Shown here: in pieces, positions 10,384-20,288 of the stretch
Position numbering within the stretch: the stretch's first letter is position 1
Layout: every line of letters starts with the position of its first letter
Origin: Hordeum vulgare subsp. vulgare
Taxonomy: Eukaryota > Streptophyta > Magnoliopsida > Poales > Poaceae
Direction of reading: 5' to 3'
NCBI RefSeq assembly: GCF_904849725.1
Contig: NC_058519.1
Coordinates: forward strand, 22,861,267-22,925,266
Length of the DNA: 64,000 nucleotides
Translations under genes and position numbers: made by a program
The notes under the pieces: model-generated
Seen by the model: the letters and a program-made list of their open reading frames with translations, nothing else
What the model was told of the DNA's origin: nothing
Database searches by the model: none

Positions 10384-13300
10384 TTAATGCATATAAAGTT
10401 CTACGTCCTCGTAATGGTGTTCTCCTTTAGGATGGAGGACTTCCCTGCTGAACCATCCAGCTAGTTCCTCTTGAAGTGGTCGGAAGCGAGCTTCTGGACT
10501 AAGCATCATCCGGAGGTTATTCCTCTTAGCATTGGTATCACTCGGAACCCGCTCAGAGGTGTATCTCCGGATCATCTCACAGACATAGTATCCACATAGA
10601 TTGGTCCCCGCTGGCTGAATATCCCCAGCATTCTTCGGCTTTGACCTTTTGAATTCTAGCTCTTTTTTGAATTCACCGACCTTTGTATCTACGAACCGTC
10701 TCCAAACCCTACGAGGCAAAGAAAATTAAATGAACAAGAGAGTTATTAGTTACTTGATATTAGGAAATGAACGAAATAGGCCGATCGATATAGAGCGCAA
10801 ACGAATGAAAATAATTACTTCTGCAGCATTCTTCTCATGCCGCCCCAAAGCTTTGGATCCATATTCAGAGAGTCGTGGACGAGACATTCTGAGGTGTTAA
10901 CTTTAATTACTAGCAGAATCCAGTGGAACCTGCGGACACGATACATGCACAGTACGTCATGCATAACTCATCGATTAGCCGGCCACATACCATGCATGGA
11001 GTAAACAAAAGAGAATGTGCTCAAGACAGAAACACTCACCCAAAATGGTAAGGAAATAGAATATCACTTTTGAGTTCCTGCTTTGTAAGAAACTGCCACA
11101 GGTCTGCCTCCATGTCGGCGGGGTGATGCTCCAACACATGTCCATTAACGATGTGTGGGTCAATGAACCCAACATCATGGATGTTCCTTACTCTGCATTC
11201 CTTAATCTTCATTCTGCATGTATAATAGCGGACACAACAATATAGTTAGGACATATATATAGTGCAGGCAATATGAACGAGATGGGGTAGAAATAAATCA
11301 CTTACAGAACGTAGCAACTGATGATAGATTTGTCGAGATCGCGCAGATTGAAAAGCTGGAACAATTCACTCAGTTCAATTTGTACATAGTAATGTTTGAA
11401 GTGATGCTCATGTCTAACTTCCGCATAAATATAATCTTTGGCGCTTTTATTTTTTATGTAACCCTTGTACCATTTCAGCAGACCTTTCATTTGTGGAGGT
11501 AGATCCTTTTCCTGCGCAGGCTCGACGAGAGGCCCATTCTTGACATATGTAATTACTACCTCCTTCACTGGCGCCTCATCAAGGCCTAACAGTTCACGAA
11601 GAGTAATACCTAAGTTGGCCGCTTGTTCTCTGGCACTCGTTGCAGTCAATCCCTGTGCTGCCGCAGCTTGTATGATCTCGGGGGCATCCGGACCGGCGGC
11701 TTCCACTATAAGCGGGGCAATCGATTGTTTACTTTGTTCCCCGAGCTGGGCAACTTGTTTCCCGCTTTTTTTACTTTCGGCATTCTCCCGCTCTTTGTTC
11801 TCCTTGAACATGAGTGCCTGCCTGCGAAGTTCACGTGCATAGTCGTCAGGCAGATTCTTCGCGGCTTGGGACGGTGTGCTCAAAAATGACTTAGCCCACT
11901 TCTTTTGCTCATCAGAAAATACTGGCTTGGGCTCGGGCTCTCTTTTCTTCTTGCAGTCCGCCTTCCATTTCTCCAAATCAGCAGCCGCGGCCGTGTCGAC
12001 TTCCTCGGCACTACGTTCCCAAGGCCTTGTGGGGAGAGGCTTCAGTGATGGCTCCGGTACCTTTGTGGTCTTAGGTACATAAGGGTCCGGGTTAATAATC
12101 CAGGACTGCTTCTGCTTCTGCTTCTTTGCCGGAGGTGGATTGGGGGGCGGCGTCTGATCACCCGCCGGACGAGGACTGGGGGGCGGCGTCTGATCACCCG
12201 CCGGACGTTGTGGACTGGGGGGCGTCGGCTGACGTGACGGAGGTGTAGGTGAACCGCCGCCACCACCACCACCACCACCACCGCCACCGCCACCACCACC
12301 ACCGTAGGGGGGTGGACTTGTTGTCCTTGGCGCCTCGCCTGGAAACTTGATAAACTTCTTTTGCCATAGAATGAAATGGCGCTTGACATCTCCAAGTCTT
12401 TTCTCCCCTTCAGGTGTAGCAATGTCAATCTCCAGGTCCTCAAACCCTTGGACTATGTCCTCCACCGTGACACGAGCATAGCCATCTTGAATGGGGTTGT
12501 TGTGGTGGAGTGCTCCAGGTAAACATGGTAAAGCACTGCCGATGGCTACCTTCATGGACATGTTCCCGATAGGATAATACAGATGACATTCTTTCATCTC
12601 CTTTATATCGTCCACGGGGTAGCGAGGAGGCTCCGGTGCAGTAATTTCGACCACCAGAGGCTCCGGTGCATTAATTTCGACCAGCAGAGGCTCCGGTGCA
12701 TTAATTTCGGTCGTCGGTGCATCTGCACCAGCCGGTGGGGCCTCCGTGGAAGCCACGCTGCTTCTCCGCTGCTGGCTTCCGAGATCCGCTGGATGATCTT
12801 CATGCTGCACCCGAGCTGCATCTCTTTCGGCTACTAGTACACTCATGGTTTTCTTCATCACATCCATTTCCGATGCCAACCGCGCCACAACATCTGCTTC
12901 CCGATCCATCTTTCTCTTACGGCTTCTGTAACCGTACGGGTCATCGTTCTGGGGGAACCCTATTTTCCACGGAATGTGCCCCATGCCTCGTACACGTCCT
13001 CCGTGTTCAGGATTCCCGAGGGCTTTTGTCAGCGCGTCGTTCTCTCTGTTGAACTTGATCTTCCCCTCTTGAGCATCCCTCATTGCGTCAATAAGGGCTT
13101 GGGTGGGTTTAATTAATTTGCCCCGGTAAACACACTCCCCTGTCTCCGGGTTCAGCGTTCCCCCATGCCCGTACCACCAGCTTTTGGCCCTTGGGTCCCA
13201 TCCCTCCGTACCTGGACGGATTCCTCGCGCCCTCAGCTCGTTCTCCATCTTCTCCAACCTAGGCAACAAAATGCGATACCCTCCTGGCCCCATAATATGA

Positions 13301-14223
13301 TTGTACTCCTTCTTAGCCGCATTTTCCTTATTTTTTTTCGATATTTGAATGAACTGCTCCGATTTCTTTTGCTTCACAAATTCTGGCCAATCATGTTTCA
13401 GTTTCTCATATTGTCCTTTGAAATCCGGAGTCTTGTTCTGCTTGACAAAGTCATGGGCTAGATTTTGCTTGAATTTCCGGAATGCGTCGGCCATCTTATG
13501 AAGAGCGAACTGTTTGACTAGCCTCCTCCTCTCCTTGTTTTCCTCAATCTTGTTACCCTCCTCATCGAATTTGTTGTATTCCGGAGGTAGAACGAAATGT
13601 TCCATAAGCTTCTTGAAGCAATCTTTTTTTGTTCTCTTATCGACAAAAGTGAAACCTGCAGCAATTCGTGCCTTCTTTGGCTCATTCCACTCCTGGACGG
13701 TGATCGAGACGTTGTCTCTAACAACGGCTCCGCATTGGCTGACAAACTTGGTGGCGTTCTTGCGGGGCTCCAGCGGCCTGCCGGTTGCACTGTCGACAAC
13801 CTCGATGGTGCATGTTTCTCCTTGTTTCATCGTCTTGGTTGCGCCACGCTTTGACGACGTACTCGATTATTTCGACGATCCGGCCGAGGGCTAAAATAAG
13901 AAAGAGAGTCGCGCGCGTTAGTACACACATATTTATTTAAATCAGTTAGTTTGTATCACCAGAGGCTCAATGTATATATATACCTCGGCGCCGGAGGTGG
14001 TTGCTACTTCCATTTGAAGATCGTCGTTTATCGACGTTTGTTCGGCATCATCTTGCTGACGGCGCCCTTCATCTTCACCGTCAAGGTTCAGATAAGAAGA
14101 GATATCATCTTCTTCTTCTCCGGTCGGCACATATAGAATATCGCCGTTTATGATGCCGAACATATGTGCTTCACCGTCCGGATCATAGTTGTCCATAATC
14201 GGGTCAGCTCTATCGTCCGCCAT
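10384..14223 (-). CDS. CACTA second gene (TNPA/ORF1-like) with C-terminal Ulp1/C48 cysteine protease domain, spliced
   Basis: Five-exon model on the minus strand, all junctions GT-AG and phase-consistent: 14223-13984, 13890-11306, 11213-11040, 10929-10819, 10708-10384 (about 1144 aa). Exon 1 is acidic (MADDRADPIMDNYDPDGEAH). Exon 2 holds a Lys/Arg-rich DNA-binding-like part (NVSITVQEWNEPKKARIAAG), repeats of INAPEPLLVE type, a poly-Gly run (near 12255-12300) and PAGDQTPPP repeats. Exons 3-5 form a Ulp1-like SUMO-protease domain: FHW histidine (10925-10923), VHDSLN aspartate (10874-10872) and NLCGYYVCE cysteine (10596-10594), so the His-Asp-Cys triad is present. Ulp1-type domains are known passengers of plant CACTA and Mutator elements; whether this one cleaves SUMO is unknown. 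With this model an in-frame TAA lies at 13869-13867, eight codons into exon 2; initiation at Met 13830 or another acceptor would bypass it. The exon 2 frame is otherwise open for over 840 codons. Confidence 0.75.
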
Positions 14224-14773
14224 TATGTCAGTCCTGAAAACATGTAGTAAAAACAAATTAATTAAGTGAAGAAGGGGGGCGGTGGCGGTGACGCCTCTCT
14301 TGCCCGCTTTCGTATGGAGACACTGTCACAACATATCCCTCTACCCCTAGGCCCACTTCCTAGGACGAGTGTTTGTGTCTCCTCTACCCCTAGGCCACCA
14401 ACATATCCCTCCTCGAGTTACGATGTGTGGCTCGATCTGGCATGTCTGACGACTTTTGACGAGCCTTCTATGTTATCAAAGAAGAAAGCAGGTGCGACGG
14501 TCCTCTGATATGCCATGAAGCCATTGACCGCCGTTCTAGATCTTTGTTTCTATACCCAGCCTAGAATAAATAAGAACTAAATCCATTGGAGACATCGCGT
14601 GATGTGTTGTGGTTGATACATAGCCATGTTCTTGTAGATTTAGCTGTGGGCACTCGTCCAACTTTCGGCCGACGGTAGCCACAAGAGTGCACTGGAAGGA
14701 TTGCATAGGGAAGGGAAGGTACTATCGCCCAGCTCTGCCAAATGGTGATGTGAAGATTCCACGGGGTTTTATT

Positions 14774-15079
14774 TGTTAAACATTGTAATGTATATCCGGT
14801 GTAGAGATAAACCGGTTTAACTTGTAGATCAATCCAACACCTAACTACCTTGTAGATCTTGTAACCTAGCCGCACCTTGTAACCCTAGCCGCACCTTTGT
14901 GCCTATATTAACACGAAGACGCCCCTGCTAAGAGTAATTGTTATCTCATCTATTTTCACATGGTATACAAAGCCTAACTCTTCCATCGCATCTAGGTCAT
15001 GTCTTCCTCCTCTGCCGTTGTCATGGCCACCCCCTCCACCGTATCTCTCGGCCACACCGTCACCGAGAAGTTGACTTGA
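14774..15079 (+). mobile_element. Short Copia LTR plus start of gag, captured inside the CACTA element
   Basis: A probable 187-bp LTR (TGTTAAACATTG at 14774 to TTTTCACA at 14960) is followed directly by a degenerate initiator-Met primer site (TGGTATACAAAGC, 14961-14973). A gag start follows at 14999 (MSSSSAVVMATPSTVSLG) and runs into TGA at 15077-15079. No other retrotransposon parts follow. The LTR end style resembles the 240-bp LTR element at 23998. The flanking 14224-14773 and 15080-15180 hold no gene I can recognise. Confidence 0.6.
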
Positions 15080-15204
15080 GAAATTTTTATATGGTCATTA
15101 ATATAGTATTATAATTATTATAAATAGCAAAATAAGCAAGATGGAGACCAACTTGTTTTTTGGTGATGGTTAACACATTATAGAGCAAAGTACTTCTCTA
15201 AACA

Positions 15205-15480
15205 AAAATATCGACGTTCGTTCTTCCAATATCGACGTTCGTTCTTCCAAGACGGCGTTCTTCCAAGATCGACGTTCGTTCTTCCAAGACGGCGTTCTTC
15301 CAAGGAAGCGAGGAAGGCGGGCGCGCGGCGCGGGAAAGATGAAAACCAACCGCGACGGCGAGCTCGAGGGTTCAAGATCGACGTTCGTTCTTCCAAGAAC
15401 GACGTTCGTTCTTCCAAGGAAGCGAGGAAGGCGGGCGCGCGGCGCGGGAAAGATGAAAACCAACCGCGACGGCGAGGGCA
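15205..15480. repeat. Tandem and direct repeats in the CACTA interior
   Basis: Several copies of a roughly 20-bp unit (CGACGTTCGTTCTTCCAAGA and variants) at 15208-15300 and 15378-15418. A longer GC-rich unit, starting CCAAGGAAGCGAGGAAGGCG, occurs twice (about 15299-15362 and 15415-15476). A GC-rich GGCGACGA array continues to about 15565. This lies 150-500 bp upstream of the plus-strand gene at 15713. Confidence 0.8.
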
Positions 15481-15712
15481 GCGACGGCGGCGACGACGGC
15501 GAGGGCGACGACGAGGGCGAGGGCGACGGCGGGCGGCGTCGACGAGGGCGAGGGCGACGGCGCCGCCTCTTTCTTCCCGCCACTTTCTTCCCGCCTCCTG
15601 TCTTCCCGCCTCCTGTCTTCCCGCTCCCATTTTTCCCGCCATTTCTCACTACATATATGTAGCCCGGCTTGGCCAGCATTATCACATCTTTACAATCTCT
15701 CATCACTCTCTC

Positions 15713-16279
15713 ATGGCTTCCACCGCACCCACTCTAACCTACCAGCAGGTGGAGGAGCTTTGCGCCTCGAACTACCCTTGTCCACCGGGCTACCGCGTCC
15801 CCACCGGCTGGAGCCTAAGCGCCGGCGGCGTGCCGGTCCCTCCCGTCCCTCAGGGTACTGCGCGCCGGGCGGCCATCACGAACCACTACTACCTCGACCT
15901 CACGCCGGAGCAGCGGATGAATCCCCGCTGGCATCCCGATAACCAGCATACTTGGGACGCCTTCTTCATCAATCGGCGTGAGAGGGCGCTCGCCAGGTAT
16001 GAGGAGGACGGTCTGCCTCCTAGGAACTTCCACGAGGCCGGCCGTCGGCTATGGTGGTACGGCCGGACTCTGCAGAGCGTCATGGACTACATCACGGCCG
16101 GCGATATCCCCCGCCTGCGCTACCCTCAGTTCGAGCCACGAGCGCTGCCCGACGACAGCGACGACAGCAGCGACGACGACGGCGGCAACTTAGAAGGCGA
16201 CGACTACCAGTACAACGACGACAGCGGCTATGAAGACTACGAGTATGCATATTATACGCCTAGGCAGGAGTATGACTAA
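15713..16279 (+). CDS. Third CACTA gene, 188-aa protein of unknown function
   Basis: Opposite in direction to the two other genes and convergent with the transposase, whose stop lies 127 bp away. The protein starts MASTAPTLTYQQVEELCAS and has a proline-rich part (PCPPGYRVPTGW; VPVPPVPQG). A central region is rich in Trp/Arg (WHPDNQHTWDAFFINRRERALARY; GRRLWWYGRTLQ). The C-terminus is strongly acidic and tyrosine-rich (DDSDDSSDDDGG, then DYEYAYYTPRQEYD). I cannot assign a domain. Upstream there is a TATA-like ACATATATG (about 15651-15659) and a pyrimidine-rich leader ending ACTCTCTCATGG, which fit a real promoter and start. A possible role as an accessory protein or antisilencing factor of the element is speculation; acidic tails also occur in transcription activators. 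Confidence 0.65.
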   Translation: MASTAPTLTYQQVEELCASNYPCPPGYRVPTGWSLSAGGVPVPPVPQGTARRAAITNHYYLDLTPEQRMNPRWHPDNQHTWDAFFINRRERALARYEEDGLPPRNFHEAGRRLWWYGRTLQSVMDYITAGDIPRLRYPQFEPRALPDDSDDSSDDDGGNLEGDDYQYNDDSGYEDYEYAYYTPRQEYD

Positions 16280-16406
16280 ATCACTCCAAATTTCATGTAT
16301 CATCAGTGGTATCTCGAATCATTCGAAAATGGACACCAAACACATCACGGGTAATATAATTCACATGATCCATTCAACAAAGTTTGGTACAATAAATTAT
16401 TACACA

Positions 16407-19400
16407 TCATTTCTTCCCTTGTGTCCCTGCTTGCTTACGATTGTGCCGTATCCATGGAGCATCCTCATCATTTAACTTAATGCTTGGGTCGGTGTTCACT
16501 TTGAAGGGCGGAATTTCAGCAAACATATTATAATCTTCTGACATGTCTGTCTTGTCCTCCACTCCCACGATGTTTCTTTTCCCTGAAAGAACAATGTGGC
16601 GCTTTGGATCATCGCATGATGTACTGATCGTTTTCTTATCTTTCCGTTTCCTCGGTTTGCTACTCATGTCCTTCACATAGAAAACCTGAGCGACATCTTT
16701 CGCTAGGACGAATGGTTCGTCAAGGTAACCAAGATTGTTGAAATCCACCATTGTCATTCCGTATTGCTGGTCCACCTTTACCCCACCTCCTGTTAGCTTG
16801 AACCATTTGCACCGGAACAAAGGGACCTTAAAGGAGGGTCCATAGTCAAGTTCCCATATCTCCTCTATGTAACCATAATATGTGACCTCTTGCCCATTCT
16901 CGGTTGCTGCATCAAAGCGGACACCACTGTTTTGGTTGGTGCTCTTTTTATCTTGGGCGATCGTGTAAAATGTATTCCCATTTATCTCGTACCCTTGGAA
17001 AGTCGTTATAGTCGAAGATGGTGTCTTGGCCAACATGTACAGCTGATCTACAACATCATTGTCATTCATTAAATGTTTTCTCAACCAACTGCCGAAAGTC
17101 TCCATGTGGGCCTTCCTAATCCAGGATTCAGGCTTCCCCGGGTTGTCAGAGCGTAAAATATTCTTGTGTTTCTCAAAGTACGGAGCCACCAAGCTGGAAT
17201 TGGTCAGTACAGTGTGGTGTGCTTCAGTCAGAGAATGGCCGTCCATACATATCGTTGATTTCCTTCCGATCGTGCCTTTTCCACTTAGTCTCCCCTCGTG
17301 CCGCGATCGAGGAAGACCAATCGGCTTAAGGTCAGGAACAAAGTCAACACAAAACTCAATTACCTCCTCATTTCCATAGCCCTTGGCGATGCTTCCTTCT
17401 GGCCTAGCACGGTTACGAACATATTTCTTTAATACTCCCATGAACCTCTCGAAGGGGAACATATTGTGTAGAAATACAGGACCGAGAACGAAAATCTCTT
17501 CGACTAGGTGAACCAGGAGGTGCGTCATAATATTGAAGAAGGATGGCGGGAACACCAGCTCGAAACTGACAAGACATTGGATCACATCGTTCTGTAACCG
17601 TGGTAGAACTTCTGGATTGATTACCTTCTGAGAGATTGCATTGAGGAATGCACATAGCTTCACAATGGCTACTCGAACATTTTCCGGCAGGAGCCCCCTC
17701 AAAGCAATCGGAAGCAATTGCGTCATAATCACGTGGCAGTCGTGAGACTTCAGGTTTTGGAACTTTTTCTCCGCCATGTTTATTATTCCCTTTATATTGG
17801 ACGAGAATCCAGACGGGACCTTCATACTGCTCAGGCATTCAAAAAAGATGACCTTCTCTTCTTTGGTCAGAGCGTAGCTGGCACGACCTTGAAACCATTC
17901 CGGATGCCGGTCATCAGGGTCTTTCAAACGTTGCTGGTCCTGCCGTGCTTCCTTTGTATCATTTGTCTTCCCATACACGCCCAAGAAGCTTAGGAGGTTC
18001 ACGCAAATATTCTTCGTAACGTGCATCACGTCGATTGCAGAGCGGACATCTAGGACTTTCCAATATTCTAGCTCCCAGAATATAGATTTCTTCTTCCACA
18101 TGGCTGCGTGCCCGTCAGCTCCCTTCGGAACTGATTGTCCGCCAGGACCCTTTCCAAAGATGACTTTCAAATCCTTGACCATATCAAATACCTCAGCACC
18201 AGTGCGTTCCGCAGGCTTCGGCCGGTGATCTGCCTTGCCGTTGTAATGCTTGCCTTTCTTTCTTACTGGATGAATTTTCGAAAGAAATCGACGATGCCCA
18301 AGGTACACGTTCTTCTTACAATTTGGCAAATGTACACTTTCAGTCTCATGTAAGCAGTGCGTGCATGCATTGTATCCCTTATTTGACAGTCCCGAAAGGT
18401 TACTAAGAGCAGGCCAATCGTTGATGGTTACGAAAAGCAACGCTCGTAGGTCAAATTCCTCTTGTTTGTGCTCATCCCACACACGGACACCACCCCACAG
18501 CTGTAAAAGTTCATCAACTAATGGCCTTAGGTACACATCGATGTCGTTGCCGGGTTGCTTCGGACCTTGGATGAGCACTGGCATCATAATGAACTTCCGC
18601 TTCATGCACAACCAAGGAGGAAGGTTGTAGATGCATAGAGTCACGGGCCAGGTGCTATGGCTGGAGCTCTGCTCGCCAAAAGGATTCATGCCATCCGTAC
18701 TTAGAGCAAATCTTATGTTCCTTGCGTCAGCTGCAAAATCTTTGAACCATCTGTCGATCTTTCTCCATTGCGTTCCATCTGCGGTGTGTCTCAACTCCCC
18801 GTCCGACTTACGGTCCTCTTTGTGCCATCGCAACAACTTGGCATGCTCTTTGTTCCTGAACAGACGTTTCAACCGTGGTATTATAGGAGCATACCACATC
18901 ACCTTGGCGGGAACCCTCTTCCTGGGTTTCTGGCCCTCAACATCGTCACCAGGGTCATCGCCTCTGATCTTATAACGCAATGCAGTGCATACCGGGCATT
19001 CATTCAAATTCTCGTATTCACCGCGGTAGAGGATGCAGTCGTTGATGCATGCATGTATCTTCAGAACCTCTAAACCTAGAGGGCAGACAACCTTCTTTGC
19101 TTCATACGTACTGGTGGGCAACTCGTTATCCTTTGGAAACATATTCTTCAACATTTTCAGCAAGTTTTCAAATGCCGAGTCAGCTACACCTGCCTCTGCC
19201 TTCCATTTCAGCAAATCCAGTGTGCAGCCCAGCTTTTTCAGACCATCATCACATCCGGGGTACAGCGCCTTTCTGTGATCCTCTAACATGCGATCCAAAT
19301 TCTCCCTCTCCTTTTCAGTTTCGCAGCGTCTCCGTGCATCAGCAATGGTCCGACCAAGATCATCAACGGGATCATCACGTGCCTCTTCTTCACCTTCCCC

Positions 19401-19727
19401 TTCACCTTCAGCATCCTCCATGAAAGTATCACCGAAATGAGCAAGATAGCTTTCATCGATGAAATCATCCCCTTCTTCATCTTCTTCCATTATAACCCCT
19501 CTTTCTCCATGCTTGGTCCAACAATTATAGCTTGGCATGAAACCGTGCCGAAGCAGATGCATGTGAACATCTCTTGAGGAAGAGTAACCCTTCTGATTCT
19601 TACAGTTAACACATGGACAGATAACAAAACCCCCCCGCTTGTTCGCATTAGCCACTACGAGGAAATCTTTCAAACCCGTACTGAACTCGCCGGAGAGTCG
19701 GTTAACGTACATCCATTGCCGATTCAT
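16407..19727 (-). CDS. CACTA transposase, TNP2 (TNPD-type)
   Basis: Uninterrupted 1106-aa frame; I choose the start MNRQWMYVNRLSG (ATG at 19727-19725) because family members begin this way, although the frame is open 13 codons further upstream. In order: an N-terminal transposase-associated zinc-binding domain (CPCVNCKN, HLLRHGFMPSYNCW; aa ~4-80), an acidic stretch (EEDEEGDDF), the TNP2 catalytic core with TDGMNPFG (D near aa 345) and TINDWPALSN (D near aa 437), the DUF4218-type region LPIALRGLLPENVR to LLVHLVEEI (aa ~675-745), then the DUF4216-type region (WELDYGPSFKVPLFRCKWF, aa ~960). The length is normal for plant CACTA transposases and no stop or frameshift is visible. It should cut at the CACTG termini with help of the protein that binds subterminal repeats. 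Splicing of downstream exons cannot be excluded. Confidence 0.9.
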   Translation of the reverse strand: MNRQWMYVNRLSGEFSTGLKDFLVVANANKRGGFVICPCVNCKNQKGYSSSRDVHMHLLRHGFMPSYNCWTKHGERGVIMEEDEEGDDFIDESYLAHFGDTFMEDAEGEGEGEEEARDDPVDDLGRTIADARRRCETEKERENLDRMLEDHRKALYPGCDDGLKKLGCTLDLLKWKAEAGVADSAFENLLKMLKNMFPKDNELPTSTYEAKKVVCPLGLEVLKIHACINDCILYRGEYENLNECPVCTALRYKIRGDDPGDDVEGQKPRKRVPAKVMWYAPIIPRLKRLFRNKEHAKLLRWHKEDRKSDGELRHTADGTQWRKIDRWFKDFAADARNIRFALSTDGMNPFGEQSSSHSTWPVTLCIYNLPPWLCMKRKFIMMPVLIQGPKQPGNDIDVYLRPLVDELLQLWGGVRVWDEHKQEEFDLRALLFVTINDWPALSNLSGLSNKGYNACTHCLHETESVHLPNCKKNVYLGHRRFLSKIHPVRKKGKHYNGKADHRPKPAERTGAEVFDMVKDLKVIFGKGPGGQSVPKGADGHAAMWKKKSIFWELEYWKVLDVRSAIDVMHVTKNICVNLLSFLGVYGKTNDTKEARQDQQRLKDPDDRHPEWFQGRASYALTKEEKVIFFECLSSMKVPSGFSSNIKGIINMAEKKFQNLKSHDCHVIMTQLLPIALRGLLPENVRVAIVKLCAFLNAISQKVINPEVLPRLQNDVIQCLVSFELVFPPSFFNIMTHLLVHLVEEIFVLGPVFLHNMFPFERFMGVLKKYVRNRARPEGSIAKGYGNEEVIEFCVDFVPDLKPIGLPRSRHEGRLSGKGTIGRKSTICMDGHSLTEAHHTVLTNSSLVAPYFEKHKNILRSDNPGKPESWIRKAHMETFGSWLRKHLMNDNDVVDQLYMLAKTPSSTITTFQGYEINGNTFYTIAQDKKSTNQNSGVRFDAATENGQEVTYYGYIEEIWELDYGPSFKVPLFRCKWFKLTGGGVKVDQQYGMTMVDFNNLGYLDEPFVLAKDVAQVFYVKDMSSKPRKRKDKKTISTSCDDPKRHIVLSGKRNIVGVEDKTDMSEDYNMFAEIPPFKVNTDPSIKLNDEDAPWIRHNRKQAGTQGKK

Positions 19728-20049
19728 CTGCATTATTATAATATAAAATATATAATTAACCATCATGCATTTGTTAAACTAACTAGCTACAAACAATATA
19801 AATTAAACAATGAACTACACACATGCATATTTTATCAATGACACATCAAAGGTTCATCAAGTTGCTAACCGCGATCGAGGAGTGTGGCTCCAACACTTCA
19901 TGTCATGTTTGTTTCATGCTCTTGGGGCATTTCATCAAACACCTTATGTGCATAAGAGGAACCAAAAGCAAACCTAAACCCTAAGTGTGAAGAGAATGGC
20001 TCTAAATGGCTAAGTGTTGGCTGCTGGATGGGTATATATAGGGCAGGGG

Positions 20050-20252
20050 CTTTAGTTGCGGTTGGCCTGGCAAACCGTGACTAAAGGTGCCCGAAGGCCT
20101 TTAGTCGCGGTTGTCCTGGCCAAACGCGACTAAAGCCCCTCACGTGCACCAGCTGGCCACCGAGCGCCCTGGGCCCAGGCCTTTGGTCGCGGTTCACCTC
20201 CAGAACCGCGACTAAAGGTCCCATTAGTCGCGGTTCCTACAGCTTCGCGACT
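20050..20252. repeat. CACTA right subterminal repeats
   Basis: Eight motifs of the TTTAGTCGCGGTT type in alternating orientation (near 20051, 20073, 20100, 20121, 20181, 20203, 20224, 20245), mirroring the left end. One pair is slightly changed (TTTAGTTGCGGTTGG / AAACCGTGACTAAAGG). They are probable transposase-accessory binding sites. 19767-20040 holds only AT-rich leader sequence. Confidence 0.85.
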
Positions 20253-20288
20253 TATGGGGCTGGACGGAAGCCTGTTTTTCCACCAGTG

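Larger units (their letters stand above)
9943..20288 (-). mobile_element. Complete CACTA (En/Spm, DTC) DNA transposon, 10,346 bp
   Basis: Ends are perfect inverted repeats of 14 bp (CACTGGTGGAAAAA at 9943; its complement ending CACCAGTG at 20288). The 3-bp target duplication CAT lies at 9940-9942 and 20289-20291. Copy B of the surrounding LINE has the unoccupied site with a single CAT (62048-62050), so both borders are exact. Inside are a TNP2 transposase (16407-19727, minus), a spliced TNPA/Ulp1-type gene (10384-14223, minus), an extra gene on the plus strand (15713-16279), a Copia fragment (14774-15079) and subterminal repeats at both ends. The ends resemble the Triticeae Jorge-like group, a tentative family name. 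A young insertion with a largely intact coding set; it may still move or have moved recently. Confidence 0.96.

Noticed and set aside
12042..12443. Val/Arg-rich 133-aa minus-strand frame
   Set aside because: Shadow frame over the poly-Gly and Pro-rich low-complexity part of the CACTA Ulp1 gene.
15170..15706. Arg-rich 178-aa and 154-aa minus-strand frames
   Set aside because: They lie entirely in GC-rich tandem repeats; their repeated peptides mirror the DNA repeat and no domain is visible.
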